NCBI RefSeq assembly: GCF_018130245.1
Contig: NZ_JAFCKP010000007.1
Location: 1 to 64,000 of the forward strand
From: Bradyrhizobium sp. SZCCT0231
GTDB lineage: Bacteria > Pseudomonadota > Alphaproteobacteria > Rhizobiales > Xanthobacteraceae
Length of the DNA: 64,000 nucleotides
Reading direction: 5' to 3'
Shown here: positions 55,543 through 63,826 of the stretch, piece by piece
How positions within the stretch are numbered: the stretch's first letter is position 1
Layout: every line of letters begins with the position of its first letter
Made by a program: the position numbers and the translations under genes
The notes under the pieces: generated by a model
Told to the model about the DNA's origin: nothing
What the model saw: only the letters and a program-made list of their open reading frames with translations
The model's database searches: none

Positions 55543-55570
55543 AAAACGCCGGCCTCAGGGCCGGCGTTTT
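55543..55570 (-). terminator. intrinsic terminator of the CheZ-like gene
   Basis: A 12-base perfect stem (AAAACGCCGGCC with complement) and 4-base loop, 21 bases beyond the CheZ-like stop codon. A-tracts on one side and T-tracts on the other make it work in both directions. Confidence 0.9.
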
Positions 55571-55591
55571 GCTTTTTCCGTATGCTCCCGC

Positions 55592-56377
55592 TCAGTCGAA
55601 CAGCGCGTCGATGTCGTCCTGCGAGGCGTGGCCGACGTCGCCGGCGAGCTTGGGGCCGTTGAGGAGCTTCTCGTCGTCGCTGCGATTGTCGACCGGCGGT
55701 ACGACGTGGGACTTGATCGCGTCGACGCCACCCCAGATGTCCATCATCGCATTGATGTGCTGCTCGATGAACTTCATCGTGGTCATGACCTTGCTGATGC
55801 GCTGGCCGGTCAGGTCCTGGAAGTTGCAGGCTTCGAAGATCGAGATGACGCGCTCCTGGATGTCGTCGGCGAGCCGCTTCTGCTGGTCGATCGAGTCCAC
55901 CTTGGACATTGCGCTGGCGGCCTGGTCGATCGATTCCGCGGCTTCGAGGATCTGCTGGGTCGCCTGCTCGGTGCCGCCGACCACCGCGCCGAGCTCGCCA
56001 TTGACCTTGGCCATCTCGCCGCCGTCGAAGCTCTTGCCGTGCAGCGTCGCGATCTCGCGCTTGGTGCGATCGATGGCGTCGTGGATGAGGTCGAGCTCGA
56101 CCTTCAGCTTCTCGCACTGCTCGATCTGCGCCCGGTAGGTATCGAGCATGGTGCGCGCTTCGGCAAGCTCGTGCGCCGTCGAGGCGTCGATCGCCGCCAT
56201 GGCAGCGCTGCCGGACAGCGGGGCCGCGATGACGCCCTTCGCCATCTGGGCGCGGATCGCGCGCAGCTCGGCCATGATCTCGCTATGCATCGGGATTGCC
56301 TCTTCGGTTTCGTCCAGAACCGGCATCTCGCCGCTGATGATATCCTCGACGCGAAAACGTTTGCGGTGAACAGCCAT
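55592..56377 (-). CDS. CheZ-like protein phosphatase
   Basis: A 261-residue helical protein. The long helical hairpin includes NFQDLTGQRISKVM (about 185-198), the motif in which CheZ supplies Asp and Gln to dephosphorylate CheY-P. The C-terminus ASQDDIDALFD resembles the CheY-binding tail of CheZ. The N-terminal region (about 1-70) is more variable. It stands alone; no chemotaxis genes are in this window. It may act on one of several CheY-like proteins or on another phospho-receiver. Confidence 0.85.
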   Translation of the reverse strand: MAVHRKRFRVEDIISGEMPVLDETEEAIPMHSEIMAELRAIRAQMAKGVIAAPLSGSAAMAAIDASTAHELAEARTMLDTYRAQIEQCEKLKVELDLIHDAIDRTKREIATLHGKSFDGGEMAKVNGELGAVVGGTEQATQQILEAAESIDQAASAMSKVDSIDQQKRLADDIQERVISIFEACNFQDLTGQRISKVMTTMKFIEQHINAMMDIWGGVDAIKSHVVPPVDNRSDDEKLLNGPKLAGDVGHASQDDIDALFD

Positions 56378-56692
56378 CAGGTTACTCCCCCCACCTCATT
56401 CACGCGTCTTTGTAGGCAGAAGCGATTTAACACGAAGTTCACAGCCGGAACCGCTGTGCGGCCGCGCGCGACGCTGCGCAAAGAAGCGATTAACCATGGA
56501 CGCGCGCCATTCATGGAAAATAAACGCTGATCGCGAAATTGCGCCGCCGCTCGCGACGTGGTGAATCCAAACGCTCTTGCCGTTTACCAAACAAAACGGC
56601 TTTTGCTTTTTATTGACCACGTCGCGGACGCCGCTCAGCCAGGCACCTTCCACCGCGCATGTGATCTAGACGAAACAGTACAGAGTACGTCG
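56378..56692. other. 315-base divergent gap between CheZ-like and L,D-transpeptidase genes
   Basis: No gene supported. It is AT-rich at 56480-56620 and should carry both promoters. I see no recognisable operator or repeat. Confidence 0.5.
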
Positions 56693-57505
56693 ATGTTCAA
56701 GAAAATGTCCGTCGCGCTGCTTGGCAGCGCTTGCACCTTCATTGCCGGCGCGAACGACGCCGGCGCCTTCGACAACAGCGTGCCGAACGATCCGCCCGCG
56801 GTGCTCTACCAGCCGCGCGTGCCGCCGGCGCCGGTGCGCGTCGCTTCCAATTCCAACATGGGCGGCGGCTTCATCGAGTTCCTGTTCGGCGACGGTCCCG
56901 GCCGCGGCCCGGCTTACGCGCCCGAGCAGCCGGTGTATCAGCAGCAGCCGGCCTACTACGACCAGCGCCGCCTGCCGCCGATGGGCGAGCCGCAGATGCA
57001 AGGCGCAATTCAGCAAGGCGCGCTCCAGCAGGACGCGATCGATCCGCGGCAGCGTCCGTTCGATCCGAAATTCGAGAAACAGCTCGTTGACTATAACGGC
57101 AAGGAAAGTCCCGGCACCATCGTGGTCGATACGCCGAACAAGTTCCTCTATCTCGTCGAGGGCAACGGCAGGGCGATGCGCTACGGCATCGGCGTCGGCC
57201 GTCCCGGCTTCACCTGGTCCGGCGTGAAATCGATCACGGCCAAGCGCGAATGGCCGGACTGGACGCCGCCGGCCGAGATGCTCGCGCGCCGGCCCGATTT
57301 GCCGCGGCACATGGAAGGCGGCCCTGAAAATCCGCTTGGCGCTCGCGCAATGTATCTCGGCTCGACGCTCTATCGCATCCACGGCTCCAACGAGCCCTGG
57401 ACCATCGGCACCAATGTCTCCTCCGGCTGCATCCGCATGCGCAACGAGGACGTCATCGATCTCTACGGCCGCGTCAATGTCGGCACCAAGGTCGTCGTGA
57501 TGTGA
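56693..57505 (+). CDS. L,D-transpeptidase (YkuD family)
   Basis: A 270-residue periplasmic enzyme that makes L,D-peptide cross-links or tethers proteins to peptidoglycan. A signal peptide (about 1-25) is followed by a Gln/Pro-rich linker (about 70-115). The YkuD domain spans about 140-270: TIVVDTPNKFLYLVEGNG, then YRIHGSNEPWTIGTNVSSGCIRMRNEDV with the catalytic His and the SGC(x)R cysteine. All active-site residues are present. Start ATG 56693; the open frame reaches 56558. Confidence 0.94.
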   Translation: MFKKMSVALLGSACTFIAGANDAGAFDNSVPNDPPAVLYQPRVPPAPVRVASNSNMGGGFIEFLFGDGPGRGPAYAPEQPVYQQQPAYYDQRRLPPMGEPQMQGAIQQGALQQDAIDPRQRPFDPKFEKQLVDYNGKESPGTIVVDTPNKFLYLVEGNGRAMRYGIGVGRPGFTWSGVKSITAKREWPDWTPPAEMLARRPDLPRHMEGGPENPLGARAMYLGSTLYRIHGSNEPWTIGTNVSSGCIRMRNEDVIDLYGRVNVGTKVVVM

Positions 57506-57609
57506 AGCGTCATGCGCTCGATGGAGCGATCAACTCCGCGTGCCGCGCCGGCTCGGGATGCGCGGCATCGAAGCCGTCGCGTGCCGTCGGCGCCCGCCTG
57601 CCGGCCGGT

Positions 57610-57834
57610 CTACGCCGGCTGACGGTGCCGCGTCGACCCGAGACGAGGCGAAACGGAGCAGCGACGGCGAGACGATGAATGGGAACGCGGTGCGCGAGCA
57701 GAGCGGTTCAACTGCCGTGCCGACAGCTCCGCCTTCCTGACGCGCTCGTGCAGTCCCTCCAGCTCGTACAATTCGGTGATGAGATGCGTCGTCACGTCGG
57801 CCAAGGTCGCAATGCGGTGCTGAAGTGGACTCAT
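57610..57834 (-). CDS. small basic hypothetical protein, 74 aa
   Basis: Start ATG 57834, reading MSPLQHRIATLADVTTHLITEL then YELEGLHERVRKAELSARQ. It is amphipathic helical in the first half, and the tail is rich in Arg and Ser (SRRRCSVSPRLGSTR). No signal peptide. The frame is open further upstream, to 57915, but the helix-forming core begins here. Function unknown. Confidence 0.55.
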   Translation of the reverse strand: MSPLQHRIATLADVTTHLITELYELEGLHERVRKAELSARQLNRSARAPRSHSSSRRRCSVSPRLGSTRHRQPA

Positions 57835-58144
57835 TTTTGAAACCCCGACTCTAGCCAGAAGGCAGCCACATCGGTGTGTGGCATGAGCAACGTGTTCTTC
57901 CAGTTGAACACCCATGTCCGAATTTGGAAATCCGGGAGTCTACGGCCGAGCGTATGAGAAGGCGATTTCGTTTCTCATGGTGAACTGAGGCGCGTCCGAC
58001 AATCTTCAGCTCAGTGTTGTCGGATTAGTCATACTATATCGAACGGCTTCTCTGTTCGCGGTGGCATAGAAGGCGCTCGAGTTAGGACGCAAAAGAAAAA
58101 CGGCCGCCTGGAGGCGGCCGTTTCGCATCTGCTAAGCGAATTGC
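57835..58144. other. 310-base stretch: upstream region of small gene and DUF2076 terminator
   Basis: The only structure I see is the terminator at 58098-58123. The part between 57950 and 58060 is AT-richer and might hold the promoter of the 74-residue protein gene. No further gene supported. Confidence 0.45.
58098..58123 (-). terminator. intrinsic terminator of the DUF2076 gene
   Basis: An AAACGGCCGCCT stem with its complement; on the minus strand it is followed by a T-rich run. It lies 22 bases past the stop codon. Confidence 0.9.
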
Positions 58145-58966
58145 TTACGCGTAATCGCTGCCGCCGTCGTCTCCGTTGTCGAAATCGCTATCGTCGGCCA
58201 TGTCCATGTTGTCGTCGTGATTCTGGTCGTTGTTGTCGCGATCGTTCGAGGCCTGGTCGAAGAAGCCCTGGCGGGAATCGCGGTTCGAGCCGATATCGTC
58301 GAGGCCCGCGTCGCGCGCGAGCGATCCGCCGGACTGATCGCTGCCGCCCCAAGGACTTCCACCAGCGCTGCGGTCGCCCAACGCATTGGTATCGCCAAAC
58401 GCCTGCTGATGCGATCCACCCATCATGCCGCGGATGCTCGAGAGCAGCAGCGAGCCGCCGACGACGCCGGCCGCGGCCGCCGCCGCCGTGCCGAGGAACG
58501 AGCCGCCGCCACCGCCCACGGGCGGAGCGCCATAACCTTGCCCCGGCCCTTGGCCATACCCTTGGCCGTAAGCCTGTCCATAAGGCGGCTGGCCGTAGCC
58601 CGGCTGCGTCTGCTGCATCGCCTGGCCGGTGTTCCAGACCGGTCGCTGCTCACGCGGCGGCACGTTCGGAACCGAGCCGCGCGAGGGGCTCCCGCCGAAC
58701 AGCGTGTCGCGCATGGTGTCGAGGAAGCCGCCGGACTGGGCGGGCTCGGGCGCTTGGGCGGCTTCCAGCTCCTGGATGCGATTATGAGCGCGCTTCAGCG
58801 CTTCGTCCTGCAACAGCGTGGTCTGCACCAGTGCATAGACCGCGCCGGGCGCCTTGCGCAGCCCGTCGGAGATTGCGGCGGTCGCATCGGGATCGCGCGG
58901 TGCATTTTCCAGCTTTGAAAGCCGGTCGAAAAGGTCGTCGACGAGCTGGCGTTCCTGCGGCGTCAT
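58145..58966 (-). CDS. DUF2076-type protein
   Basis: A 273-residue protein. The N-terminal domain (about 1-90) begins MTPQERQLVDDLFDRLSKLE and contains ALVQTTLLQDEALKRAHNRIQELE, which fits DUF2076. Next comes a Gly/Gln/Tyr-rich low-complexity region (about 115-160, GYGQ repeats). A short hydrophobic Ala/Gly stretch (SFLGTAAAAAAGVVGGSLLLSS) may insert in a membrane. The Asp/Asn-rich tail (NDRDNNDQNHDDN) is strongly acidic. Start at ATG 58966. Function not known; the layout suggests a phase-separating or membrane-scaffold protein, which is speculation. Confidence 0.85.
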   Translation of the reverse strand: MTPQERQLVDDLFDRLSKLENAPRDPDATAAISDGLRKAPGAVYALVQTTLLQDEALKRAHNRIQELEAAQAPEPAQSGGFLDTMRDTLFGGSPSRGSVPNVPPREQRPVWNTGQAMQQTQPGYGQPPYGQAYGQGYGQGPGQGYGAPPVGGGGGSFLGTAAAAAAGVVGGSLLLSSIRGMMGGSHQQAFGDTNALGDRSAGGSPWGGSDQSGGSLARDAGLDDIGSNRDSRQGFFDQASNDRDNNDQNHDDNMDMADDSDFDNGDDGGSDYA

Positions 58967-59092
58967 GATCTGTCTCCTTTGCGCAAAACCAAGCGCGCAG
59001 GAGATGTAGGGTTCCATTGTGGCCCCAACAGTGCCGGCCGGATTAAATTTCCGTATGCGACAGGCTGCCTCCCGGCGCGCTTTTCGCCGGTT

Positions 59093-59938
59093 TCATCCCA
59101 GTGTCACGTTGCTGTCGGCCAGCAGGCGCGCGAAGGCGTCGCCCGAGAGATAGGCGCGCTCGCGCTCGCGGACATCGGTCATCGGGTCGAGGCCGGCCAG
59201 GACGTCATCGACGAAACCGGGATGGCACATCACGAGGCCGCCGTCGGGGAGGCCTTCCAGGAATTGCCGCATCAGCGCGCCGAAATCGGCGGCGCGCGTG
59301 AAATCATACGCGCCGGCAAAGCCGGGATTGAAGCTGAGGCCGGCATTGCCGGCGCGGCGGCGGAATTGCGCGCTGAGACTATCGAGCACCATGGCTTTCG
59401 GTGAGGCCAGCCGCTGCGCCAACGGCAGATTGCGGCCGCCCTGGCGCACCCAGGCGCTTGGCGCAGCCTCAATGACCGCATCGACAAAGCCGTCGCGCAC
59501 CTGCGGGTAGAGCTGCACATGCTGGTGGCCGTCGACGAAGTCAGGGGCGCGTCCGAACGCTTCCATGAAGGCTGCCAGCTGCGCCTTCACCTCGTTGCGG
59601 ATGAATTCACGGTCGAGCCGCCGCATCACTCCGGCGCGCAGCAGTTTTGGAAACGGCATGAACATGTCGCCGTCCAGAGGACGGAAGTGCATGGTGAGGG
59701 GCCGGAACGGCGCCGACAGCGTCACATGCAATCCGATCGCGCAGCGCGGGCTCTGCTTTGCCGAAGCCTGAAGCGCCTCGACGTCGCCGCGCGCGATCGT
59801 TGGCCCCACCATCATCACCGAGGTGGCGTTGAGGCGGCCGCGTTCGATCAGGTCGCGGATGGCGCGGTTGACGCCCGGGCTGATGCCGTAATCGTCGGCG
59901 CAGAGCCAGATCCGCCGCGGGCTCGCGGCGGTGCTCAT
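59093..59938 (-). CDS. ChbG/HpnK-family carbohydrate deacetylase
   Basis: A 281-residue deacetylase of the YdjC/ChbG family, which removes acetyl from N-acetyl sugars. The metal-site motif is WLCADDYGISPGVN (about 11-24), with histidines in AIGLHVTLS (about 68-75) and DGHQHVQLYP (about 135-144). Its ATG overlaps the stop of the upstream glycosyltransferase gene by four bases (ATGA), so they are co-translated. HpnK-type members belong to hopanoid biosynthesis clusters, but no other hopanoid gene is visible here. A deacetylase acting on the sugar added by its partner is more economical. Confidence 0.92.
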   Translation of the reverse strand: MSTAASPRRIWLCADDYGISPGVNRAIRDLIERGRLNATSVMMVGPTIARGDVEALQASAKQSPRCAIGLHVTLSAPFRPLTMHFRPLDGDMFMPFPKLLRAGVMRRLDREFIRNEVKAQLAAFMEAFGRAPDFVDGHQHVQLYPQVRDGFVDAVIEAAPSAWVRQGGRNLPLAQRLASPKAMVLDSLSAQFRRRAGNAGLSFNPGFAGAYDFTRAADFGALMRQFLEGLPDGGLVMCHPGFVDDVLAGLDPMTDVRERERAYLSGDAFARLLADSNVTLG

Positions 59939-61041
59939 TCGGCCGCCGTCCGGCTCGCGGCGTCTTGGTTTGAAGCGTCTTGGCTTGAAGCGTCCTGGCT
60001 TGAAGCGTCCCGGCTTGAAACATCCTGGGCCTTGCCGGCTTCGAAATGCTTCTCGCTGTGCTCGGCGACGAAGTAGATCGGGCGCGCCTTCAGCTCGGAC
60101 AGGATTTTTCCGATATATTCGCCGACGATGCCGATCATGATGAGCTGCACGCCGCCGATCGTCATCAGGCCGACCACGAGCGAGGGATAGCCGGGGACCT
60201 GCTTGCCGGTGGTCCAGACCTCCCAGAGGATCGACAGGCCGAACAGGAAGGCCCCCCCTGCGAGAACAACGCCGAGCAGGCTGGCGAAGCGCAGAGGTGC
60301 CACCGAGAACGAGGTCAGGCCCTCGATCGAGAGACCGAGCAGGCTTGCGGCGTTGAAGGTGGTGACGCCATGGGCGCGCGCCGCAGGCTCATAGTCGACG
60401 CGGATCTGGCGGAAGCCGATCCAGCTGGCGAGGCCCTTGAAGAAGCGGTTGCGTTCCGGCAGCTGCCTGAGCGCGGCGACCGCGCGCGGCGACAGCAGGC
60501 GGAAGTCGCCGGCGTCTTCCGGAATCTTCTGGCGGGCGCCCCAATTGATCAGCGCGTAGAAGCCGTGCACCGCGATCCGGCGCAAGAAGGGCTCGTTGTC
60601 GCGATGCGCCTTCGCGGTATAGACGACGTCATAGCCGTCATCGATCCAGTGCCGCACCAGCTGTTCGATCAGCGCCGGCGGATGCTGGCCGTCGCCGTCC
60701 ATGAACATGACTGCGCCGAGCCGGGCATGGTCGAGGCCCGCCATCAGCGCGGCCTCCTTGCCGAAATTGCGCGACAGGGACACCACCTGGACGTCGATTG
60801 CGTCGGCCGGCAGCGAGCGGGCGATCGACAACGTCGCATCCGCGCTGCCGTCGTCGACATAAACGACCTCGCAACCGAGGCGGTAGCGCTGCCGCAACGT
60901 CTTTGCGAGATCGCAGATGCGTTGATGCAGCGCGGCGAGGCCGGCCGCCTCGTTGTAGACGGGAATGACGATCGACAGCCCCTCCGCTGCGGCGCTAGCT
61001 GCGGTGGTCGTCATGCCGGAAACGTCAGAGCCCAGCGTCAT
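59935..61041 (-). CDS. polyprenyl-phosphate-type glycosyltransferase, GT2 with two membrane helices
   Basis: A 368-residue enzyme of the ArnC/DPM-like class that puts a sugar on undecaprenyl phosphate. LSIVIPVYNEAAGL (about 22-35) and VVYVDDGSADATL (about 60) start the GT-A fold, AVMFMDGDGQHPPALIEQLV carries the DxD, and FRLLSPRAVAAL (about 172) follows. Two C-terminal membrane helices are seen (SLLGVVLAGGAFLFGLSIL and GLMTIGGVQLIMIGIVGEYIG). The tail has a slippage-prone S-Q-D-A-S repeat (about 340-365). Downstream of hisG by about 100 bases and overlapping the deacetylase. Confidence 0.93.
   Translation of the reverse strand: MTLGSDVSGMTTTAASAAAEGLSIVIPVYNEAAGLAALHQRICDLAKTLRQRYRLGCEVVYVDDGSADATLSIARSLPADAIDVQVVSLSRNFGKEAALMAGLDHARLGAVMFMDGDGQHPPALIEQLVRHWIDDGYDVVYTAKAHRDNEPFLRRIAVHGFYALINWGARQKIPEDAGDFRLLSPRAVAALRQLPERNRFFKGLASWIGFRQIRVDYEPAARAHGVTTFNAASLLGLSIEGLTSFSVAPLRFASLLGVVLAGGAFLFGLSILWEVWTTGKQVPGYPSLVVGLMTIGGVQLIMIGIVGEYIGKILSELKARPIYFVAEHSEKHFEAGKAQDVSSRDASSQDASSQDASNQDAASRTAAE
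59955..60018. repeat. 15-base tandem repeats in the glycosyltransferase C-terminus
   Basis: About four imperfect copies of GTC(T/C)TGGCTTGAAGC encode the repeating Ser-Gln-Asp-Ala-Ser tail. Copy number could change by slippage. Confidence 0.8.
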
Positions 61042-61140
61042 CGATCAAGGTTCCAGAGGCGATCAAGGTCATCTCAACAGCATATGGTAGCTGCCGTTTG
61101 CTGTCGCTACGCTGAACGGAGCTGCTCAAAAACTTTGGGC

Positions 61141-62118
61141 TCACCGCCGCAGGAACGCTTCGAGCTTGGCGAATAGCGGGTTCTCCCGGTCGAACACGTA
61201 GTCGAGCGAGACCACCGAGACGGTCTCGGCGCCATGCTCGCGCAGGAAGCTCGCCAGCGCGTAGAGCTGCCCCGGTGGGCAGTGCAGCGTCAGCATGCCT
61301 GACGAGGTCGGACCGCCGAACGGGGCCTCGACGCCGAACCGGCTGTGGGCCTCGCCGAGCAGGGCGGCGTCGCATTGCCGGAAGCGGGTGCGGACCTCGC
61401 GGTATTTGTTGGCTCGCGCCCTTGCGGCGATGTGGTCGAGGATGACGCGCGCGGTCTCGCGCGCCTGCGGCGACCACTCGGCCTCCCTGGAGGCGACCAG
61501 GTTGGCCTGGCTGCGCAGGATCACGCCGTCGTCGAGCACGCGGAGGCCGTTGGCGGCGAGCGTCGCGCCGGTCGTGGTGATGTCGACGATCAGCTCGGCG
61601 CTGCCGGCCGCCGGCGCGCCTTCGGTCGCACCTGCGCTCTCGACGATGCGGTAATCGGTGATGCCGTGGCTCTGGAAGAAGGCACGGGTGAGGTTGACGA
61701 ACTTGGTCGCGACCCGCATCCGCATGTGATGCTGCTCGCGGAAGCCGGTGGTGACGTCGTCGAGGTCTGCCATGGTGCGGACGTCGATCCAGGCCTGCGG
61801 CACCGCGACGACGACATCGGCATAGCCGAAGCCGAGCCCTTCGATCAGCGACACGCGCTTGTCGGCATCCGCGATAGTCTCGCGCACCAGGTCTTCGCCG
61901 GTGACGCCGAGATGCGCGAAGCCGCGCGACAATTGCGATGCGATCTCGCTCGCCGAGAGATAGGCGACCTCGACATTGTCGAGCCCTGCGATGGTACCGC
62001 GATAGTCGCGGGCGCCGCCGGCCTTCGACAGCTTGAGCCCGGCACGGGCGAAGAAGGCTTCGGTGTTCTCCTGCAGGCGGCCCTTGGAGGGAACGGCCAG
62101 AACGAATGGCGCGCTCAT
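61141..62118 (-). CDS. hisG: ATP phosphoribosyltransferase catalytic subunit
   Basis: A 325-residue enzyme for the first step of histidine synthesis: ATP plus PRPP to phosphoribosyl-ATP. The start region [22 protein letters not shown] and [16 protein letters not shown] are typical. The PRPP loop lies around [16 protein letters not shown] (about 179-194). It has a C-terminal extension beyond the short form, ending [24 protein letters not shown]. The neighbour hisZ (3-base gap upstream) shows the HisG-HisZ system, in which HisZ is essential for activity. Confidence 0.97.
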   Translation of the reverse strand: MSAPFVLAVPSKGRLQENTEAFFARAGLKLSKAGGARDYRGTIAGLDNVEVAYLSASEIASQLSRGFAHLGVTGEDLVRETIADADKRVSLIEGLGFGYADVVVAVPQAWIDVRTMADLDDVTTGFREQHHMRMRVATKFVNLTRAFFQSHGITDYRIVESAGATEGAPAAGSAELIVDITTTGATLAANGLRVLDDGVILRSQANLVASREAEWSPQARETARVILDHIAARARANKYREVRTRFRQCDAALLGEAHSRFGVEAPFGGPTSSGMLTLHCPPGQLYALASFLREHGAETVSVVSLDYVFDRENPLFAKLEAFLRR

Positions 62119-62121
62119 GAC

Positions 62122-63273
62122 TTAAGCTCCCACCTTGCGGCCGATCTTCGTCAGTGCATCGACCCAGACCGAGAAGCCGACCGCGGGGATCGGCGCGGTC
62201 GAGCCGAGCTGGGTCATCAGCCGGTCATAGCGGCCGCCGGCGACCAGCGGCTCGGCGCCGTTGCCTCTGTGATGAAGCTCGAATTCGAAGCCGGTGTAAT
62301 AATCGAGCCCGCGCCCGAATGCCGTCGAGAAGCGCGTCTGCTTCACGTCGATGCCGCGCGCGGCCATGAATCCGACCCGGCTCTCGAATTGGTCGATTGC
62401 CGAGGCGAGATCGAGCTTCGCGTCGGCCATGAGTGCGCGCAGCTCGGCGATGGCATCGTCGGGATTGCCCGATATCGACAGGAAGCGCTTGAGCACGGCG
62501 ATCGCCTCGCGCGGCAGCGCGCCGCCCTTCAGCGTCGATTGCTCGAGGAAGCGGTCGGCGATCTCGGCCGTGGTGCGGCCGCCGACATGGGTGGTGCCGG
62601 CGATCGACATCAGATCGGTGACGAAGGCGAGCGCCGCCTTGCGGTCGGAGCCGGCCAGCGCAGCCAGCACGCCCTCATATTCGCTGCGTGTCGCGGTGGC
62701 TGCGGCTGCCAGCCGCTCCAGATCCTGCTCCAGGCTGATCTTGCGGTTGAAATCCTTGACCAGGCGGCGGCGCCAGACCGGATAGAGGTTGAGTGCGTCC
62801 AGCAGGGCATTGAACAGCGCAACGTCACCGGTGCGGATCTCGACGTCGCGGACGCCGAAGGCGGCGGTCGCCTCCAGCGCCAGGGCCAGCATCTCGGCAT
62901 CGGCTGCGGCGCGGTCCTGTCGGCCGAATGATTCGATGCCGGCTTGAAGGAATTCGCTGGCCCGGCCGCTGCGGTAGCGGAACACCGGACCCAGATAGCT
63001 GAACCCGGCCGGCTGGCCGGCCCGGCTGGATGCGAGGTAGTCGCGGGCGACGGGAATGGTCAGGTCCGGGCGCAGGCAGAGCTCCTCGCCGGAGAGGTCC
63101 GTGGTCAGGTACAGGCTCTTGCGGATGTCCTCGCCGGAGAGGTCCAGGAACGGCTCGGCCGGTTGCAGGATGGCGGGCTCGGCCCTGACATAGCCGGCCT
63201 GCGCGAACGACAAGAGCAGCGTGTCCGCCCAGGCGGCGGAGCCGGCAGCGTTTGAGGTGGCAGTCGCGGTCAT
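62122..63273 (-). CDS. hisZ: ATP phosphoribosyltransferase regulatory subunit
   Basis: A 383-residue protein of the class II histidyl-tRNA synthetase-like fold, which forms the allosteric subunit with HisG. LDLSGEDIRKSLYLTTDLSGEELCLRPDLTIPVARDYL near residue 45 corresponds to class II motif 2. GRGLDYYTGFEFELHHRG (about 322-340) and EPLVAGGRYDRLMTQLG are conserved. It cannot charge tRNA in this family. ATG 63273 is used; ATG 63285 or an open start at 63345 would lengthen the N-terminus. Confidence 0.96.
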   Translation of the reverse strand: MTATATSNAAGSAAWADTLLLSFAQAGYVRAEPAILQPAEPFLDLSGEDIRKSLYLTTDLSGEELCLRPDLTIPVARDYLASSRAGQPAGFSYLGPVFRYRSGRASEFLQAGIESFGRQDRAAADAEMLALALEATAAFGVRDVEIRTGDVALFNALLDALNLYPVWRRRLVKDFNRKISLEQDLERLAAAATATRSEYEGVLAALAGSDRKAALAFVTDLMSIAGTTHVGGRTTAEIADRFLEQSTLKGGALPREAIAVLKRFLSISGNPDDAIAELRALMADAKLDLASAIDQFESRVGFMAARGIDVKQTRFSTAFGRGLDYYTGFEFELHHRGNGAEPLVAGGRYDRLMTQLGSTAPIPAVGFSVWVDALTKIGRKVGA

Positions 63274-63484
63274 AACAGGGTCCATGGTCCCGGTGGAACC
63301 GGGCAGGGCAAGGGGAGGCAAGTGAATTGCCGCAGCCCTTAGCATGGCCCGACAGCGGTTTCGACCTCCAAAGGATCAATCGCTTAACGGGTGGCTTCCC
63401 GAGTTGGATCGAGCCTCGCCGCACCAGGATCATCCTGTCGGTGTCGGGCCACAGCCTTGGCGGGGAGGCCTCGCAGACCGGAGA

Positions 63485-63826
63485 CTACTCGTCCCGGTCT
63501 GCAAGAAATACTGCGGGATCGCCCAACTGATCGGCGCTCAGATTGCCGAACACCTTGTGGAATTCCTCGAAGCCCAGAATCGTTTCGCCCATTGAGGAGG
63601 CGTCGGACAGGACGCGATTGAGCTCCTCGATATATCGGGGGCGGGAAATCCGATGCTCCATCAGCAAGCCGCCAAGCTCGCCAATCCGGCCTTGCAGACG
63701 TGCCTGCATGTCGGCAAGGGCTGTCAGCGTTGCGTCGTCGACAGTGTGGCCGAGGCCAGCCTTGATCAGAGCGGACAATTCAAGCCGCGCTTCGAAGGCG
63801 TCGTCGTTCAAAAGGGGCTGGCTCAT
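63485..63826 (-). CDS. hypothetical helical protein, 113 aa
   Basis: A 113-residue acidic, fully helical-looking protein (MSQPLLNDDAFEARLELSALI, then LTALADMQARLQGRIGEL). No cysteine, no signal peptide. It lies upstream of hisZ on the same strand, with 211 bases between. I know no family. Confidence 0.65.
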   Translation of the reverse strand: MSQPLLNDDAFEARLELSALIKAGLGHTVDDATLTALADMQARLQGRIGELGGLLMEHRISRPRYIEELNRVLSDASSMGETILGFEEFHKVFGNLSADQLGDPAVFLADRDE

